A stretch of DNA of 64,000 bases from UBA4781 sp963556045 (GCA_963556045.3 CAUVYA020000002.1:2418001-2482000), one strand, 5' to 3'. Shown: positions 18,362 through 28,082, counted from the first letter of the stretch. Translations and numbers: made by a program. Notes: a model not told the origin generated them from the letters alone.

Positions 18362-19045
18362 ATGCAGGTACTTGTTGAAAATGTGAGCAAGAAATATCAG
18401 GTAGGAGATGAGCAGATCAGCGTGCTGGAAGCTTTGAACTTTCAGATCCAGACAGGGGATTTTTTGGTCATCACCGGACCTTCCGGCGCCGGAAAGACCA
18501 CCCTGTTGAACCTGCTGGGCACGCTGGATGAACCAACCGCGGGCAGGATCCTGTATGATGGGGTGGAAGCGGGTGCACTGCACCCTAACCAGATCGCGGA
18601 TTTCCGTCGTGATCATATCGGTTTTGTCTTCCAGTTCTACAACCTCATCCCACAGCTTTCTGCCATTGAGAACATCATGCTGCCCTTACTGCCTTCCATG
18701 AAACAGTTGGATTTCGACCTGCAGGATAGGGCGGCAGCTCTGCTGTCAGAGGTGGGTCTGGATGGCAAAGGCGAGAAATATCCCTACCAGTTATCGGGTG
18801 GGGAGCAGCAGCGCGTAGCCATTGCTCGTGCACTGGTCAATACCCCCAGTCTGGTGCTGGCGGATGAACCCACCGGCAATCTCGATATGCACATCGGGGA
18901 GCAGATCCTGCGCATCCTGCAGGGCTTCAATCGCAAACAGGGCGTGACGGTCGTGCTGGTGACCCATAATGAGGGCTTCACTCATTTTGGTACACGGGTT
19001 TTAAGAATCGAGAAAGCAAATTTAAAAGCGGTTCGATCAGAATGA
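18362..19045 (+). CDS. MacB/LolD-type ABC transporter ATPase
   Basis: The 227-residue cytoplasmic ATPase is intact: Walker A GPSGAGKTTLLNLLG near residue 40, Q-loop FQFYNLIPQL, signature LSGGEQQRVAIARAL near 142, Walker B LVLADEPTGNLD and H-loop VTHNE. This motif set marks the MacB/LolD/FtsE group, which drives mechanotransmission through FtsX-like permeases instead of moving substrate through a channel. It lies 17 bp after the first permease and overlaps the next gene by four bases (ATGA), showing translational coupling. It presumably energises both permeases in the operon. Confidence 0.93.
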   Translation: MQVLVENVSKKYQVGDEQISVLEALNFQIQTGDFLVITGPSGAGKTTLLNLLGTLDEPTAGRILYDGVEAGALHPNQIADFRRDHIGFVFQFYNLIPQLSAIENIMLPLLPSMKQLDFDLQDRAAALLSEVGLDGKGEKYPYQLSGGEQQRVAIARALVNTPSLVLADEPTGNLDMHIGEQILRILQGFNRKQGVTVVLVTHNEGFTHFGTRVLRIEKANLKAVRSE

Positions 19046-20034
19046 TGCAAATGGTAACGGGGAATCGTGCTTGTCTCTTTCTTCTGGTTATGATACTGAT
19101 TGCGGGCTGTGCTCAAAATGTGGAACCTGCATTTTACCAATCAGATCAGTCTATAACGGATGCATCACAAAGCATACTTGCAGAGAAAGATGTGAATCCT
19201 CCCGTTTTGCATGTGGAAGGCTGGGAAGAACCTCAGCCGCTGCCGGCTCCCATTGATAAGGAGGGCGATGAGTTAACCCCTTTCATCACGCTGGCAGGGG
19301 ATGAGTTATATTTCTTCTATACCGCTGATCTTTCCGTTTCGGAAGCAAAGAGAGCGCTGGATGGAGTTTCAGGGATCTATTATTCAAAAAAAGCGAATGG
19401 GGTGTGGTCAGATCCTGAAAAGCTGATGCTGTCCGAAGAAAATGAAAATGCTCTGGATAGCTGTGTTTACACAGATGGGCAAACGCTGTGGTTTTGTTCA
19501 AGGCGTGATGGAAACTATGGGGATGGAGACCTTTATCTCGCTTCACGAAGAGATGGTACCTGGCAGGATTGGTGGAATGCCGGCAAGCAGTTGAATGAGG
19601 ATTATGATGTGGGGGAACTGCATCTTTCTGCCGATCAGAACAGCATGATCTTTTCTGCTGATCGAGCAGGAGGATTCGGTCTGATTGATCTATGGCAGAC
19701 CCAGCGTGTGGGAGAGGGCTGGTCTGAACCGCTGAATTTGGGAGATGGCATCAACAGCCCGGAAATAGAGAACTATCCTTATCTTTCGGAGGAGGGCACA
19801 CAATTATGGTTCACTTCCTCCAGCCGCCTGGGTTACCCCGGATTTGCCATTTTCCGTTCCATTGAACAGGATGGCGTATGGGGGGAGCCGCAGGAGATCC
19901 TTTCCAACAATGTCAGCGAGGTATCCATTGATAAAGAGGGAAATCTGTATTTTGCTCATTTTCTCTATAATGAGAATGACGAACTGCTGGGATCCAAGAT
20001 CTATGTGGCTTATAAGATCGGTGAAGGAAATTGA
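19042..20034 (+). CDS. PD40 beta-propeller lipoprotein of the export operon
   Basis: The 330-residue lipoprotein starts at an ATG overlapping the ATPase stop and has a signal peptide ending in the lipobox IAGC. The body (about 70-320) consists of repeated blades of the PD40/TolB type, with motifs such as LYFFYTADL, LWFCSRRDG, MIFSADRAGG and LWFTSSSR that carry SxDG-like turns. These propellers bind peptides or cell-wall ligands on the cell surface. Gene order between the ATPase and the permease-peptidase fusion implies that it is an external partner of this exporter. The ligand is unknown. Confidence 0.8.
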   Translation: MMQMVTGNRACLFLLVMILIAGCAQNVEPAFYQSDQSITDASQSILAEKDVNPPVLHVEGWEEPQPLPAPIDKEGDELTPFITLAGDELYFFYTADLSVSEAKRALDGVSGIYYSKKANGVWSDPEKLMLSEENENALDSCVYTDGQTLWFCSRRDGNYGDGDLYLASRRDGTWQDWWNAGKQLNEDYDVGELHLSADQNSMIFSADRAGGFGLIDLWQTQRVGEGWSEPLNLGDGINSPEIENYPYLSEEGTQLWFTSSSRLGYPGFAIFRSIEQDGVWGEPQEILSNNVSEVSIDKEGNLYFAHFLYNENDELLGSKIYVAYKIGEGN

Positions 20035-20037
20035 TCC

Positions 20038-23000
20038 ATGAAGAAAAGGAATTTTCCTCATTCTTTTTTAGATCGCCGCACCTGGGGCGCCATTCTACCG
20101 GCTGCGCTGGTGAACAGCCTGGTGCTGGTGATCTTCTTTTCGGCGCTATCCAGCCAGCAAGTGCTGGTGGATCGCACACTGGAGGAATACCAGCGCACCA
20201 CCTATGATATTCTGGTGCGCGCTCCCGAGAATGTCAGCGAGATCGAAAAAGAATATGGCTTGGTGGAAGCCAACCATCTGAACGGCACGACGGGTGGTAT
20301 CACCGTGCAGCAGGTTGAACAGATCAAAGCTATCCCTGATGTGGAGGTGGCAGCCCCCATCGCCGTGCTGGGCTACATGGATCGCGGCTATACGGGTGTT
20401 ACCATCATGGATCCCCTGCCGGCGGGTATCTACCGCATCAGCGGTAGTGTGGGAATTGTGGAGGGTGGTCAATATACCACCCATGCACAGCTTGCATCTT
20501 ATTATGTCATGCATTTAGGAGAGAAATTTACTGATAACAACTACACTGGATCGTGGGATGAATTTGTGCGCCTGCGCCTGTCGATCACCATGATGGGTGC
20601 AGACCCGATTGAAGAGGGCTTCATGATCCGCCTGCCCAAAACCGGTGATCGTATGCTGATCGCAGCCATTGACCCCGAGCAGGAAGCCAGACTGGTGCAT
20701 CTGGATGACATGCTGGTTTCCGGGAAGTATTTGCCGCAGGATCCGCCCTTGACCATCTACCACGGATATCTCTACATTCCGATACTGTTCAATATTCATG
20801 ATTACATCCAGCAGACCATTTCCGTGCAGTTGGAACTCCTGGATTTTGATCTGGACGCGAACCGGAATTATGCACAACAGTTGCAAACCATTCCGGATCA
20901 AGCCACGTTGGATGCTATCGAACGCCAGCCGCTTTACAACCTGGATATGACCCTGCAGCGCATCTGGCAGAAAACGACCACTCAACTGCAGGTGGAACAG
21001 GGACAGGTGGTAGGGGTACATGAGAGTAATGCTTCAACTTTCGGGACGTTATATGCCCCTACTGCGGTGCAGTATCGTGAAATGGAGGATGTGCCTGCCG
21101 GTCTTCCTGAAGATATGCTAGTGCTGGAAGCCATCCCCCGTAGTCTCACTGCGGAGAACGAGAATGACCTGTGGGATCAATTAGGTACCCAGGAGCAGCG
21201 CGAGTGGGCTGCTATCGGGAGTTGGCAGGTGGAACCTGAGGTGACCTACCGCACACTCTCCCCTCGTTTCGAATATGACCTTATCTTCAATCCCTATGCT
21301 GAAGGCAACGGGCAGTTTGAGATCGATACCTCCACTGCGCTGGGCGGTTCTTCGCTCAACCAGGTGCCGCTGGAAACCTATCTGCCGCCTTCCGCGGTTC
21401 TGAAATATGACGAAAACGGGCAGGCATTGGAGAACCCTGTTACCCTTACCCCCACCCTCAACAATGAAGGCTATCTGGTCTCGCCGCCCGATCTGCTCAT
21501 TTCGCTCACCTCTGCACAGCAGTTGCTGGAATATGGCTGTGTGGATGTTGTAACCGATGAGACTTCCGCATCAGGATTCAAACCAATCTCTGTGCCCTGT
21601 GATGCTGGCGATGATATTATCTCCGCCATCCGTGTGCGGGTGGGCGGCATTACTGAAATGGGCGCCGATGCCCAGGCGCGCATCGAGCAGGTGGCGGATG
21701 AGATCGTGCGCCAGACCGGGCTGCATGTGGATGTGATGGTCGGTTCCTCCCCCCAGCCGGTGCTGGTGCATATTCCCGGCTATCAGGGCGTGGAAGGCAG
21801 GGGTTATATCGAGGAGAACTGGGTCAAGAAGAACGTCAATACCCTCATCCAGAGTGGCATGAATCTGGCGGATAGCCTGCTCTTCACTGCCATGCTGGCT
21901 GCCGGGGTGCTGCTGCTCTTCAATCTCAATACTTTCCTGATGCTGGGCAGGGTCTCTGAGGTGGCGCTGTATAACGCCCTGGGCTGGCGACGCCGTGCTA
22001 TCATCAAGCGCTTGTTGGGGCAGGTTCTGCCGGTCGGTTTGCTGAGCATCCTGCTGGCAGCACTGTTCTCGCTGGTGTTCATCCACATGCTGTCGCTGGA
22101 ACTGGTTGTGGGGCAGTTCCTGCTGGTGCTGCTGCTGGAACTGGCAGCGTTCATGCTCAGTGCATTGCTGCCCGCCTGGAAGATCTCCGCGGCATCCCCG
22201 GTGCAATACCTGCAGAAAGGGGAAGCCGCCCCGCGCAGGGCGTATGCTGGAAAAATGAACATGCGCACCATTGCAGTGAACAATATCAAACGCAAACCGG
22301 CGCGTTCCCTGACAATTGTTTTCAGCATGCTCTTGACCAGCACCTTGTTGACGGTCATCAGCCTGGTGCAAAGCGGCTTGCAGGGACAGTTGTACGGCAC
22401 TCTGTTAGGGCGCTGGGTCCACTCTTCCATCCAACCCTATCACCGGCTGATGGGCTGGGGGGCGCTGGCGATAAGCGCTGCCAATATCTTCCTCTCAACG
22501 CGCGTCAACGTCAATGAACGCAAGGATGAGATCGGGCTGCTCAGCGCGCTGGGCTGGCGCCGTACGGATATAGCCAATCTATTCTGCCGGGAGCAGGTGG
22601 GTACCAGCCTGCTGGGCGCGCTTGCCGGATTGCTTGTGGGGTTGACTGTTTTCGTGGCTTTGTATCAGAATGTGGCTTTTGCTGCACTGCCGTGGGTACA
22701 GGTCCTCCTGCTGGGTATTGTTGTGCCGCTGGTGCTCTCCTACCTGGCTGCCTTTCTCCCGGCGTACCGCGGGGCTGGATTGCTGCCGCTGGAAGCATTG
22801 CGCGAAAAAGCGGGCAAAGCCAGACAGAACACGCTGCGTTCCACGGTCGTTTATGTGGTGGTGGGCATGGCGGGATTGCTCCTGGTTGCTGCCCTTCTCC
22901 GCTTCACGCTCTTCGATAGCGGCATCGCAGCGTCCTCTGATTCCCCACAAACCGTTTCAACCGCTGCTGCCACTGCCAGCCTGCCTGTTCCGACTCCCCG

Positions 23001-24357
23001 TGCGACACCCACCGCGCTTGCAGAAGAGACGCTGCCGCATTACCAACTGGAATTATTGGTTGATCCTGAGCAAATGCTGATCACAGGTGAAGAGACCATC
23101 CTTTATCAGAACAATACTGGTGTACCGCTGGATGAGGTGGTGCTGCGTTTGTATGCCAACCTGCCTTTTGGATTTGAGGAATTGGAAAAAGATCCCGAGC
23201 GGGGCAGCATGTATACCAACCGTATCCAAATAGAGAATGTCAAAATTGATGGGCAGCCTGTGGAGGTAACGCTAAGCGGGCACAACAGCATCGCTACTCT
23301 GACCCTGACACAGCCGCTGGCAGTCGGACAGTCCATTACCATTGATCTGTCTTTCACCCTGCAGGGGATGGATACTCTCAATTATTGGAGTTCTGGGTGG
23401 TCAGAGGATTCGTTCTTCCCCATGCTGGCGGTCCATGATCAGGATGGCTGGCGTATGGATGTTTCTTCCAGACCGGATATCGTGTACAGCCACAGCGCTC
23501 GCTTCGAGTATGCGGTCACCCTTCCTTCCGATTGGCAGATCGTCACCACAGGCGAACAGATCAACGCGGAAACCCTGCCATCCGGGCAGATACGCTATAC
23601 CTACCAGACCGAGCTGGTGCGCGATGTGAGTATCTTGTTCAACCGGCAGTTTGAGATCCTGCAGCGTACGGTGGGGGATACCACCTTTAACCTGGTGCTT
23701 GCCAGCCCTGAGCCGGACAGCGAATTTCTCCTGGATAGCGCTGAAAGTGCCTTTTCTCTATTTGAAAGACTGTTTGGCGAATACCCCTTTGCGTCGTTCA
23801 AGATCATTGCAGAGCAAGCCATTCGTTCCAGCGGCAAGGAATATCCCACCCTGATCTATATGGGATACAACATCGCCGAGGGCTATACGATGCAGAAGGT
23901 GATGGCGCATGAGATCGCGCACCAGTGGTGGTTCAGCACGATGGGCAATGATATTTTCAAGGATGCCTGGCTGGACGAAGGATTTGCGGAGTACTCTGCC
24001 TTGCTTTATCTGCGGGAAACACAGGGAGAGGAAGTATTTCAGCTTGAACTTCAGAAACTGGAAAGCAGCGTAGCCCTGGCGGATGCGCAAAGTGGAGGCA
24101 AGTATAAGGTCGGCAGTTCCGTGCAGGAACTATCCGCATCCTATTACTATACTAATTACGCCTATGAAAAAGGTGCCCTTTTTCTGGATACCCTCCGCAC
24201 CCAGATGGGGGAAGAAGCTTTCTTCAACGGCATGCAGGCATATTACCGCCAGTATCAATTTGGGGTGGCGGACAGACAGGGTTTCATGGAGGTCATGCAG
24301 CGCTTTACGGAGATCAACCTTTATCCGCTGTTTGTTGAGTGGGTCGGGATGGAATGA
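20038..24357 (+). CDS. MacB/FtsX-type permease fused to a C-terminal M1-family metallopeptidase
   Basis: This 1,439-residue protein has two parts. Residues 1-930 repeat the architecture of the first permease: an N-terminal helix (about 15-38), a large external domain, and FtsX membrane blocks around 610-720 and 745-910, with coupling motifs VALYNALGWR and DEIGLLSALGWR. A further helix (about 938-960) and a Ser/Thr/Pro linker lead to a gluzincin from about residue 1000, resembling M1 aminopeptidases. The zinc motif is HEIAH (His 1291, Glu 1292, His 1295) with the third ligand Glu 1314 exactly 18 residues on. A YEKG tyrosine at about 1376 fits the catalytic Tyr. The usual GxMEN exopeptidase motif is replaced by GKEYP near 1266. 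The extra helix predicts an extracytoplasmic peptidase. The gene begins 3 bp after the lipoprotein stop. Confidence 0.9.
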   Translation: MKKRNFPHSFLDRRTWGAILPAALVNSLVLVIFFSALSSQQVLVDRTLEEYQRTTYDILVRAPENVSEIEKEYGLVEANHLNGTTGGITVQQVEQIKAIPDVEVAAPIAVLGYMDRGYTGVTIMDPLPAGIYRISGSVGIVEGGQYTTHAQLASYYVMHLGEKFTDNNYTGSWDEFVRLRLSITMMGADPIEEGFMIRLPKTGDRMLIAAIDPEQEARLVHLDDMLVSGKYLPQDPPLTIYHGYLYIPILFNIHDYIQQTISVQLELLDFDLDANRNYAQQLQTIPDQATLDAIERQPLYNLDMTLQRIWQKTTTQLQVEQGQVVGVHESNASTFGTLYAPTAVQYREMEDVPAGLPEDMLVLEAIPRSLTAENENDLWDQLGTQEQREWAAIGSWQVEPEVTYRTLSPRFEYDLIFNPYAEGNGQFEIDTSTALGGSSLNQVPLETYLPPSAVLKYDENGQALENPVTLTPTLNNEGYLVSPPDLLISLTSAQQLLEYGCVDVVTDETSASGFKPISVPCDAGDDIISAIRVRVGGITEMGADAQARIEQVADEIVRQTGLHVDVMVGSSPQPVLVHIPGYQGVEGRGYIEENWVKKNVNTLIQSGMNLADSLLFTAMLAAGVLLLFNLNTFLMLGRVSEVALYNALGWRRRAIIKRLLGQVLPVGLLSILLAALFSLVFIHMLSLELVVGQFLLVLLLELAAFMLSALLPAWKISAASPVQYLQKGEAAPRRAYAGKMNMRTIAVNNIKRKPARSLTIVFSMLLTSTLLTVISLVQSGLQGQLYGTLLGRWVHSSIQPYHRLMGWGALAISAANIFLSTRVNVNERKDEIGLLSALGWRRTDIANLFCREQVGTSLLGALAGLLVGLTVFVALYQNVAFAALPWVQVLLLGIVVPLVLSYLAAFLPAYRGAGLLPLEALREKAGKARQNTLRSTVVYVVVGMAGLLLVAALLRFTLFDSGIAASSDSPQTVSTAAATASLPVPTPRATPTALAEETLPHYQLELLVDPEQMLITGEETILYQNNTGVPLDEVVLRLYANLPFGFEELEKDPERGSMYTNRIQIENVKIDGQPVEVTLSGHNSIATLTLTQPLAVGQSITIDLSFTLQGMDTLNYWSSGWSEDSFFPMLAVHDQDGWRMDVSSRPDIVYSHSARFEYAVTLPSDWQIVTTGEQINAETLPSGQIRYTYQTELVRDVSILFNRQFEILQRTVGDTTFNLVLASPEPDSEFLLDSAESAFSLFERLFGEYPFASFKIIAEQAIRSSGKEYPTLIYMGYNIAEGYTMQKVMAHEIAHQWWFSTMGNDIFKDAWLDEGFAEYSALLYLRETQGEEVFQLELQKLESSVALADAQSGGKYKVGSSVQELSASYYYTNYAYEKGALFLDTLRTQMGEEAFFNGMQAYYRQYQFGVADRQGFMEVMQRFTEINLYPLFVEWVGME

Positions 24358-24383
24358 ATTTTAAATGGCGATTGCCAGGTGGG

Positions 24384-24746
24384 TCAATACAGGATGATGA
24401 CGGTGATGCCAGCGTTGCCCCGCCCAAAATCCGGGTCGCGGGATAACTGGCTGTACTGGTTCAGATAGGGCATCACTTCTTCAGTTTTTCCAAAGCGTTC
24501 CCCTGCGAAAAAATCCTTGATCTTGCCGCTCTGTTTGCGGGTAGCCAGCTCCTGGCGCAGACCGATGCGCAGTTTGCCGCCCACCCCGCTGGAGCCGTAG
24601 CCGTGGATGATCTTCACAACGCGTATACCGGAATGTTTGGCTTGATTGATGAACTGCCCCATCGCCCGATTGGCTTCTGCCAGCGATGGCATACCCGCTT
24701 CGAGGTTCACGTAAAGTAGTTCCTGTACTGTTTGTTTCTTTCCCAT
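24384..24746 (-). CDS. Smr-domain protein
   Basis: This 120-residue protein is little more than one Smr domain, the nuclease-like fold at the C-terminus of MutS2. It has IIHGYGSSGVGGKLR (the HGxG signature) near residue 60 and a terminal GNAGITVIIL strand. The leading LDLH motif of active Smr endonucleases is replaced by LYVNLE, so nuclease activity is uncertain. The start at 24746 follows AGGA; a 36-bp longer reading has no ribosome site. It is convergent with the export operon, 26 bp from the end of that operon, and divergent from plsY. Confidence 0.8.
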   Translation of the reverse strand: MGKKQTVQELLYVNLEAGMPSLAEANRAMGQFINQAKHSGIRVVKIIHGYGSSGVGGKLRIGLRQELATRKQSGKIKDFFAGERFGKTEEVMPYLNQYSQLSRDPDFGRGNAGITVIILY

Positions 24747-24879
24747 TTTCCTGAAAGCTTCTTCTGAATAACGCCAAATCATAACAGAAAATACTGTTTG
24801 ATTGCAATGTTTTGTACCTGCGCAGGGAATTTACGGAATTATCGTAACCATAATAATTATTTACAGTTATAGTTGGTGT

Positions 24880-25473
24880 ATGGAAAAATTTCAATTCATC
24901 CTCTTATGTGTGGCAGCCTATCTGCTGGGATCCATCCCTTTCGGATTTCTGGTGGCGCGTGCGCGCGGCATTGATATCCGCAAGGAAGGCAGCGGCAATA
25001 TCGGCGGAACGAATATCACCCGGGTACTGGGTTTCAAATGGGGGCTGCTGGTGGCGGCGCTGGATTTCGGCAAAGGATATCTGGCATCCCTGCTGGCAGC
25101 TCATTTTTATACGGATGGCTGGCAGATGCTGGTCATTTCCATGATCGCCGTGCTCGGGCATGTATTTTCAGGTTTTCTGGCATTCAAAGGCGGCAAGGGG
25201 GTAGCCACCACATTCGGCATTCTGGGATTCTACTTTGGCATTCCCTATTTTGTCCTTTTTCTGATCGTCTGGTATGTGGCGGTCAAATATATTAAATTGA
25301 TGAGCCTTGTCAATCTCATTGTGGGCTTGCTGCTGCCGTTGGCTTTCTGGTTGAAATTTCACAGCCTCCCTCATCTGCTGCTGGGAGTGGCGTTGTGCGT
25401 TGTGATCTGGTGGAGCCACCGCGAAAACATCAAGCGCCTGCTGAAGGGCAAGGAACTTCCAACCAATTATTGA
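24880..25473 (+). CDS. plsY: glycerol-3-phosphate acyltransferase PlsY
   Basis: The 197-residue membrane enzyme transfers an acyl group from acyl-phosphate to glycerol-3-phosphate, the first step of phospholipid synthesis. Conserved motifs are in order: LLGSIPFGFLVAR near residue 13, the GSGNIGGTNITRVLG glycine/asparagine loop near 36, and GHVFSGFLAFKGGKGVATTFG near 95. It has about five membrane segments. The start at 24880 gives the family N-terminus. There is little Shine-Dalgarno sequence, so the message may be nearly leaderless: a TAATAAT element lies about 24 bp upstream. No plsX partner is adjacent. Confidence 0.93.
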   Translation: MEKFQFILLCVAAYLLGSIPFGFLVARARGIDIRKEGSGNIGGTNITRVLGFKWGLLVAALDFGKGYLASLLAAHFYTDGWQMLVISMIAVLGHVFSGFLAFKGGKGVATTFGILGFYFGIPYFVLFLIVWYVAVKYIKLMSLVNLIVGLLLPLAFWLKFHSLPHLLLGVALCVVIWWSHRENIKRLLKGKELPTNY

Positions 25474-25486
25474 AAAGTGTGAAGCA

Positions 25487-26815
25487 CTAGGCGGGATAGT
25501 AGGCGATGCGCTCGCCCGGCAGGCGCTTGCTCAAGCGCTGCAGGCGGCTCTGCACTTCCTGCTGGATGCGTTCCTTATCCAGCGTGAGCAGCTTGCGCCC
25601 CTGCATCAGCACCTTCCCGTTGCACAGCACGGTATCCACATCGCTGCTCTTCGCGCAGTAGATCAGGGAAGCCAGCGGGTTGGCTTTCGGGGTGGCATGC
25701 AGCCCGTCCTGACGGATGAGGGTGATATCTGCCAGCATCCCGGCTTTCAATTCTCCGATCTTGTCTGGCTGGTGCATGACTTTTGCGCTGCCCCTGAAGG
25801 TGATCTCAAGGATATCTTCCAGTTTCATAAAAGTGGGGTCGGATTTCAGGAATTTGGCGTATAAGCCCATCAATCGCATCTGCTCCATGATGTCCAGCGT
25901 GTTGTTGCTGACCGCCCCATCCGTTGCCAACCCAAAAGGAATGCCCATTTCCAAATAGCGGTCAATGGGCGCCAGTCCCATCCCTGATTTCAAATAGGTT
26001 TTCGGTGCCTGCGCGATGCCTGCATCGGAGTGAGCCAGAATGTCAAAATCATCACCGCGCGGAGCGATGACATGCGCCAGAATGGTTGGAACATCCAGGA
26101 TCCCGCATTCATGGATTTGTTTTACAGGGGTCACACCGAATTCCTCCAGGCTGAGGTCGGTTTGCGCCTGTGTCTCCGCCAGATGGATATGGATTCCCAG
26201 GTCGTTCTTTTGGGCTTTCTGCGCGCACAATTTCAGGAATTCAGGGCTGGTAGTGTAGGGGGCATGCGGTCCCAGCCAGGTAGCGATGCGCCCATCTGCC
26301 TTGCCCTGCCAGCGTTGTGTGAATTCGATGGTTGTATCTATCATCTCTTCGCCCTGGTGACCGAAGACTGCCCATACCAGGTTGGCTCGTGTGCCTGCCA
26401 GCTCAACGGCTTTGGCTACTTCATCCATGAAAAAGTAGTGGTCTGCCACACAGGTAACCCCGTTCTCGATCATCTCAGCCAGCCCGAGCTGTGCACCCCA
26501 GTACACATCTTCTTCGGTCAGGTTCGATTCCATCGGCCAGATGTAATCGTTGAACCACTCCTGCACGGTTACATCCTCCGCCAGGTTGCGGAAGAGCACC
26601 ATGGGAACATGGGCGTGGGTATTGATAAAACCGGGTACTGCCAGCATTCCAGCGGCGTTGATGATCTGACCGCATCCTTCTTCGGGAACGCTTCCGGTAG
26701 CAGTGATGGATTGGATGGAATCGCCTGTGATGGCAATATCCTGGTTGATCTCTACATGTGCCTTGCCGCCGGTGAAGCTGAGAACATCGCAATTTTTCAG
26801 GAGAATGTCGGTCAT
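25487..26815 (-). CDS. mtaD: 5-methylthioadenosine/S-adenosylhomocysteine deaminase
   Basis: This 442-residue amidohydrolase deaminates methylthioadenosine, SAH and often 5'-deoxyadenosine to the inosine forms. Metal and substrate motifs are NTHAHVPMVLFR (near residue 65), WFNDYIWPME, GVTCVADHYFFM, HIHLAET (near 215), LAHVIAP and LATDGAVSNNTLD (near 305), matching MtaD closely. Length is standard. AGGTAATAAACA precedes the ATG. The gene stands alone, convergent with plsY. With mtnA and ahcY in the same window it completes part of a SAM by-product salvage set, offering a deamination branch beside direct SAH hydrolysis. Confidence 0.9.
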   Translation of the reverse strand: MTDILLKNCDVLSFTGGKAHVEINQDIAITGDSIQSITATGSVPEEGCGQIINAAGMLAVPGFINTHAHVPMVLFRNLAEDVTVQEWFNDYIWPMESNLTEEDVYWGAQLGLAEMIENGVTCVADHYFFMDEVAKAVELAGTRANLVWAVFGHQGEEMIDTTIEFTQRWQGKADGRIATWLGPHAPYTTSPEFLKLCAQKAQKNDLGIHIHLAETQAQTDLSLEEFGVTPVKQIHECGILDVPTILAHVIAPRGDDFDILAHSDAGIAQAPKTYLKSGMGLAPIDRYLEMGIPFGLATDGAVSNNTLDIMEQMRLMGLYAKFLKSDPTFMKLEDILEITFRGSAKVMHQPDKIGELKAGMLADITLIRQDGLHATPKANPLASLIYCAKSSDVDTVLCNGKVLMQGRKLLTLDKERIQQEVQSRLQRLSKRLPGERIAYYPA

Positions 26816-26954
26816 TGTTTATTACCTCGTTACGAAGAGTATAGTTTTCCTGCTAATTTTTCTTTTCAGTATGATAACCCTAACCCAAAAACAGCGCAAT
26901 ATCGGTGGGTAAATGGCGTTTCCATACCAAGATGAACGGTATTCCAGCGACTTT

Positions 26955-28082
26955 TCAGGTAGAGAAATGCTTGATAAATACGCGCCGGCGTTTATGCTGG
27001 CGGGTTTCAAAATTTTTCCATTGCGTTTGCACCTGCAGGTTGTTTTCTAACTCTGGATTGGATTCTACCGAGGTGATACCCATTCGTGAGAATACATCCA
27101 GTAAATGAGTGATCAGCATGGCATTCACCCCCTTGCTTTGAAAATCCTTGCGGACTGCTACGAGGTATAAGTCTCCCTTATCATTTTTGTGCAGTGCACG
27201 GAGTAAGTGAATGAATCCAAACGGCAGGATCTTGCCCCCGGATTTTCTTAAGGCATTGGAAAGGGATGGCATGGCTATTCCAAAAGCTACCATGCGGTCA
27301 TTTTCATCCAGAACGATCGGAACAAATTCGGGAGAGATGAAACCAAGATACTGCTCAATATAAGCATCCATCTGATCAGAGGTGAGGGGCGTGACGCCAT
27401 ACAGATGCTGGTAAGCTTCATCCAACAGCTCAAATAGCTGGTGGGCGTAACGCAGCAGCTGTTTCTTAGTCTTTGCTGCCAGGAAATGTAAGTGATAACG
27501 ATCTTCTACGATCGCTGCAAGCTTACTGATCCGTTCAATACCACCCTGGGGTACCTTGATCTCATATTCCACCCAATCCACATCCTTGATGTATCCGGCT
27601 TTTTCCATGTGAATGCCATAATAGGGATAATTGTAAATGGCTGCCAGTGTGCCCATTTCGTCAAAGCCCTCGATGAGCATGGCTTCCGGATCCAGGTCAG
27701 TGAATCCAAGAGGTCCATGAATGCTGTTCATGCCCTGATCCTTCGCCCATTTTTCGACTGTATGCAGCAATGCCAGTGAAACATCCATATCGTCAACAAA
27801 ATCGATCCAGCCAAAACGAGCATATGCGTTCTGCCAGCGTTCTTCGTAGCGCGGATTGATGATGCCGGCGATGCGCCCTGCGATTTTCCCATCTTTATAA
27901 GCCAGCCAGTATTTTGCTGTACAAAATGCGTGTGCTGGATTTTTATTCCAATGCAATGTGTTCCTTTCGTCTGAACGCAAATTAGGAACCCAGTATGGAT
28001 TACCAGCATACAGTTTGTGAGGAAATTGGATGAATTTACGCAGGTCGCTCTGGTTCGTGACTTCTTTAATGATAATAGTCAT
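26955..28082 (-). CDS. acetyltransferase-like protein, GNAT superfamily (copy 1)
   Basis: The 375-residue cytoplasmic protein is widely annotated as an N-acetyltransferase of unknown substrate. The N-terminal third has the family pattern FPHKLYAGNPYWVPNLRSDE and YWLAYKDGKIAGRIAGIINP, the strand-helix start of a GNAT fold. The middle has GPLGFTDLDPEAMLIEGFDE, and the C-terminal part holds a second GNAT-like unit ending with a KGVNAMLITHLL helix (the acetyl-CoA loop position) and a basic tail HKRRRVFI. A close paralogue lies 160 bp upstream on the same strand, evidently a tandem duplication. No partner gene suggests a substrate. Confidence 0.65.
   Translation of the reverse strand: MTIIIKEVTNQSDLRKFIQFPHKLYAGNPYWVPNLRSDERNTLHWNKNPAHAFCTAKYWLAYKDGKIAGRIAGIINPRYEERWQNAYARFGWIDFVDDMDVSLALLHTVEKWAKDQGMNSIHGPLGFTDLDPEAMLIEGFDEMGTLAAIYNYPYYGIHMEKAGYIKDVDWVEYEIKVPQGGIERISKLAAIVEDRYHLHFLAAKTKKQLLRYAHQLFELLDEAYQHLYGVTPLTSDQMDAYIEQYLGFISPEFVPIVLDENDRMVAFGIAMPSLSNALRKSGGKILPFGFIHLLRALHKNDKGDLYLVAVRKDFQSKGVNAMLITHLLDVFSRMGITSVESNPELENNLQVQTQWKNFETRQHKRRRVFIKHFST

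Noticed and set aside
26030..26935. Open frame of 301 codons on the plus strand
   Set aside because: It lies antisense within mtaD, and its translation is rich in Cys, His and Gly with no domain pattern. The mtaD reading has full family motifs.
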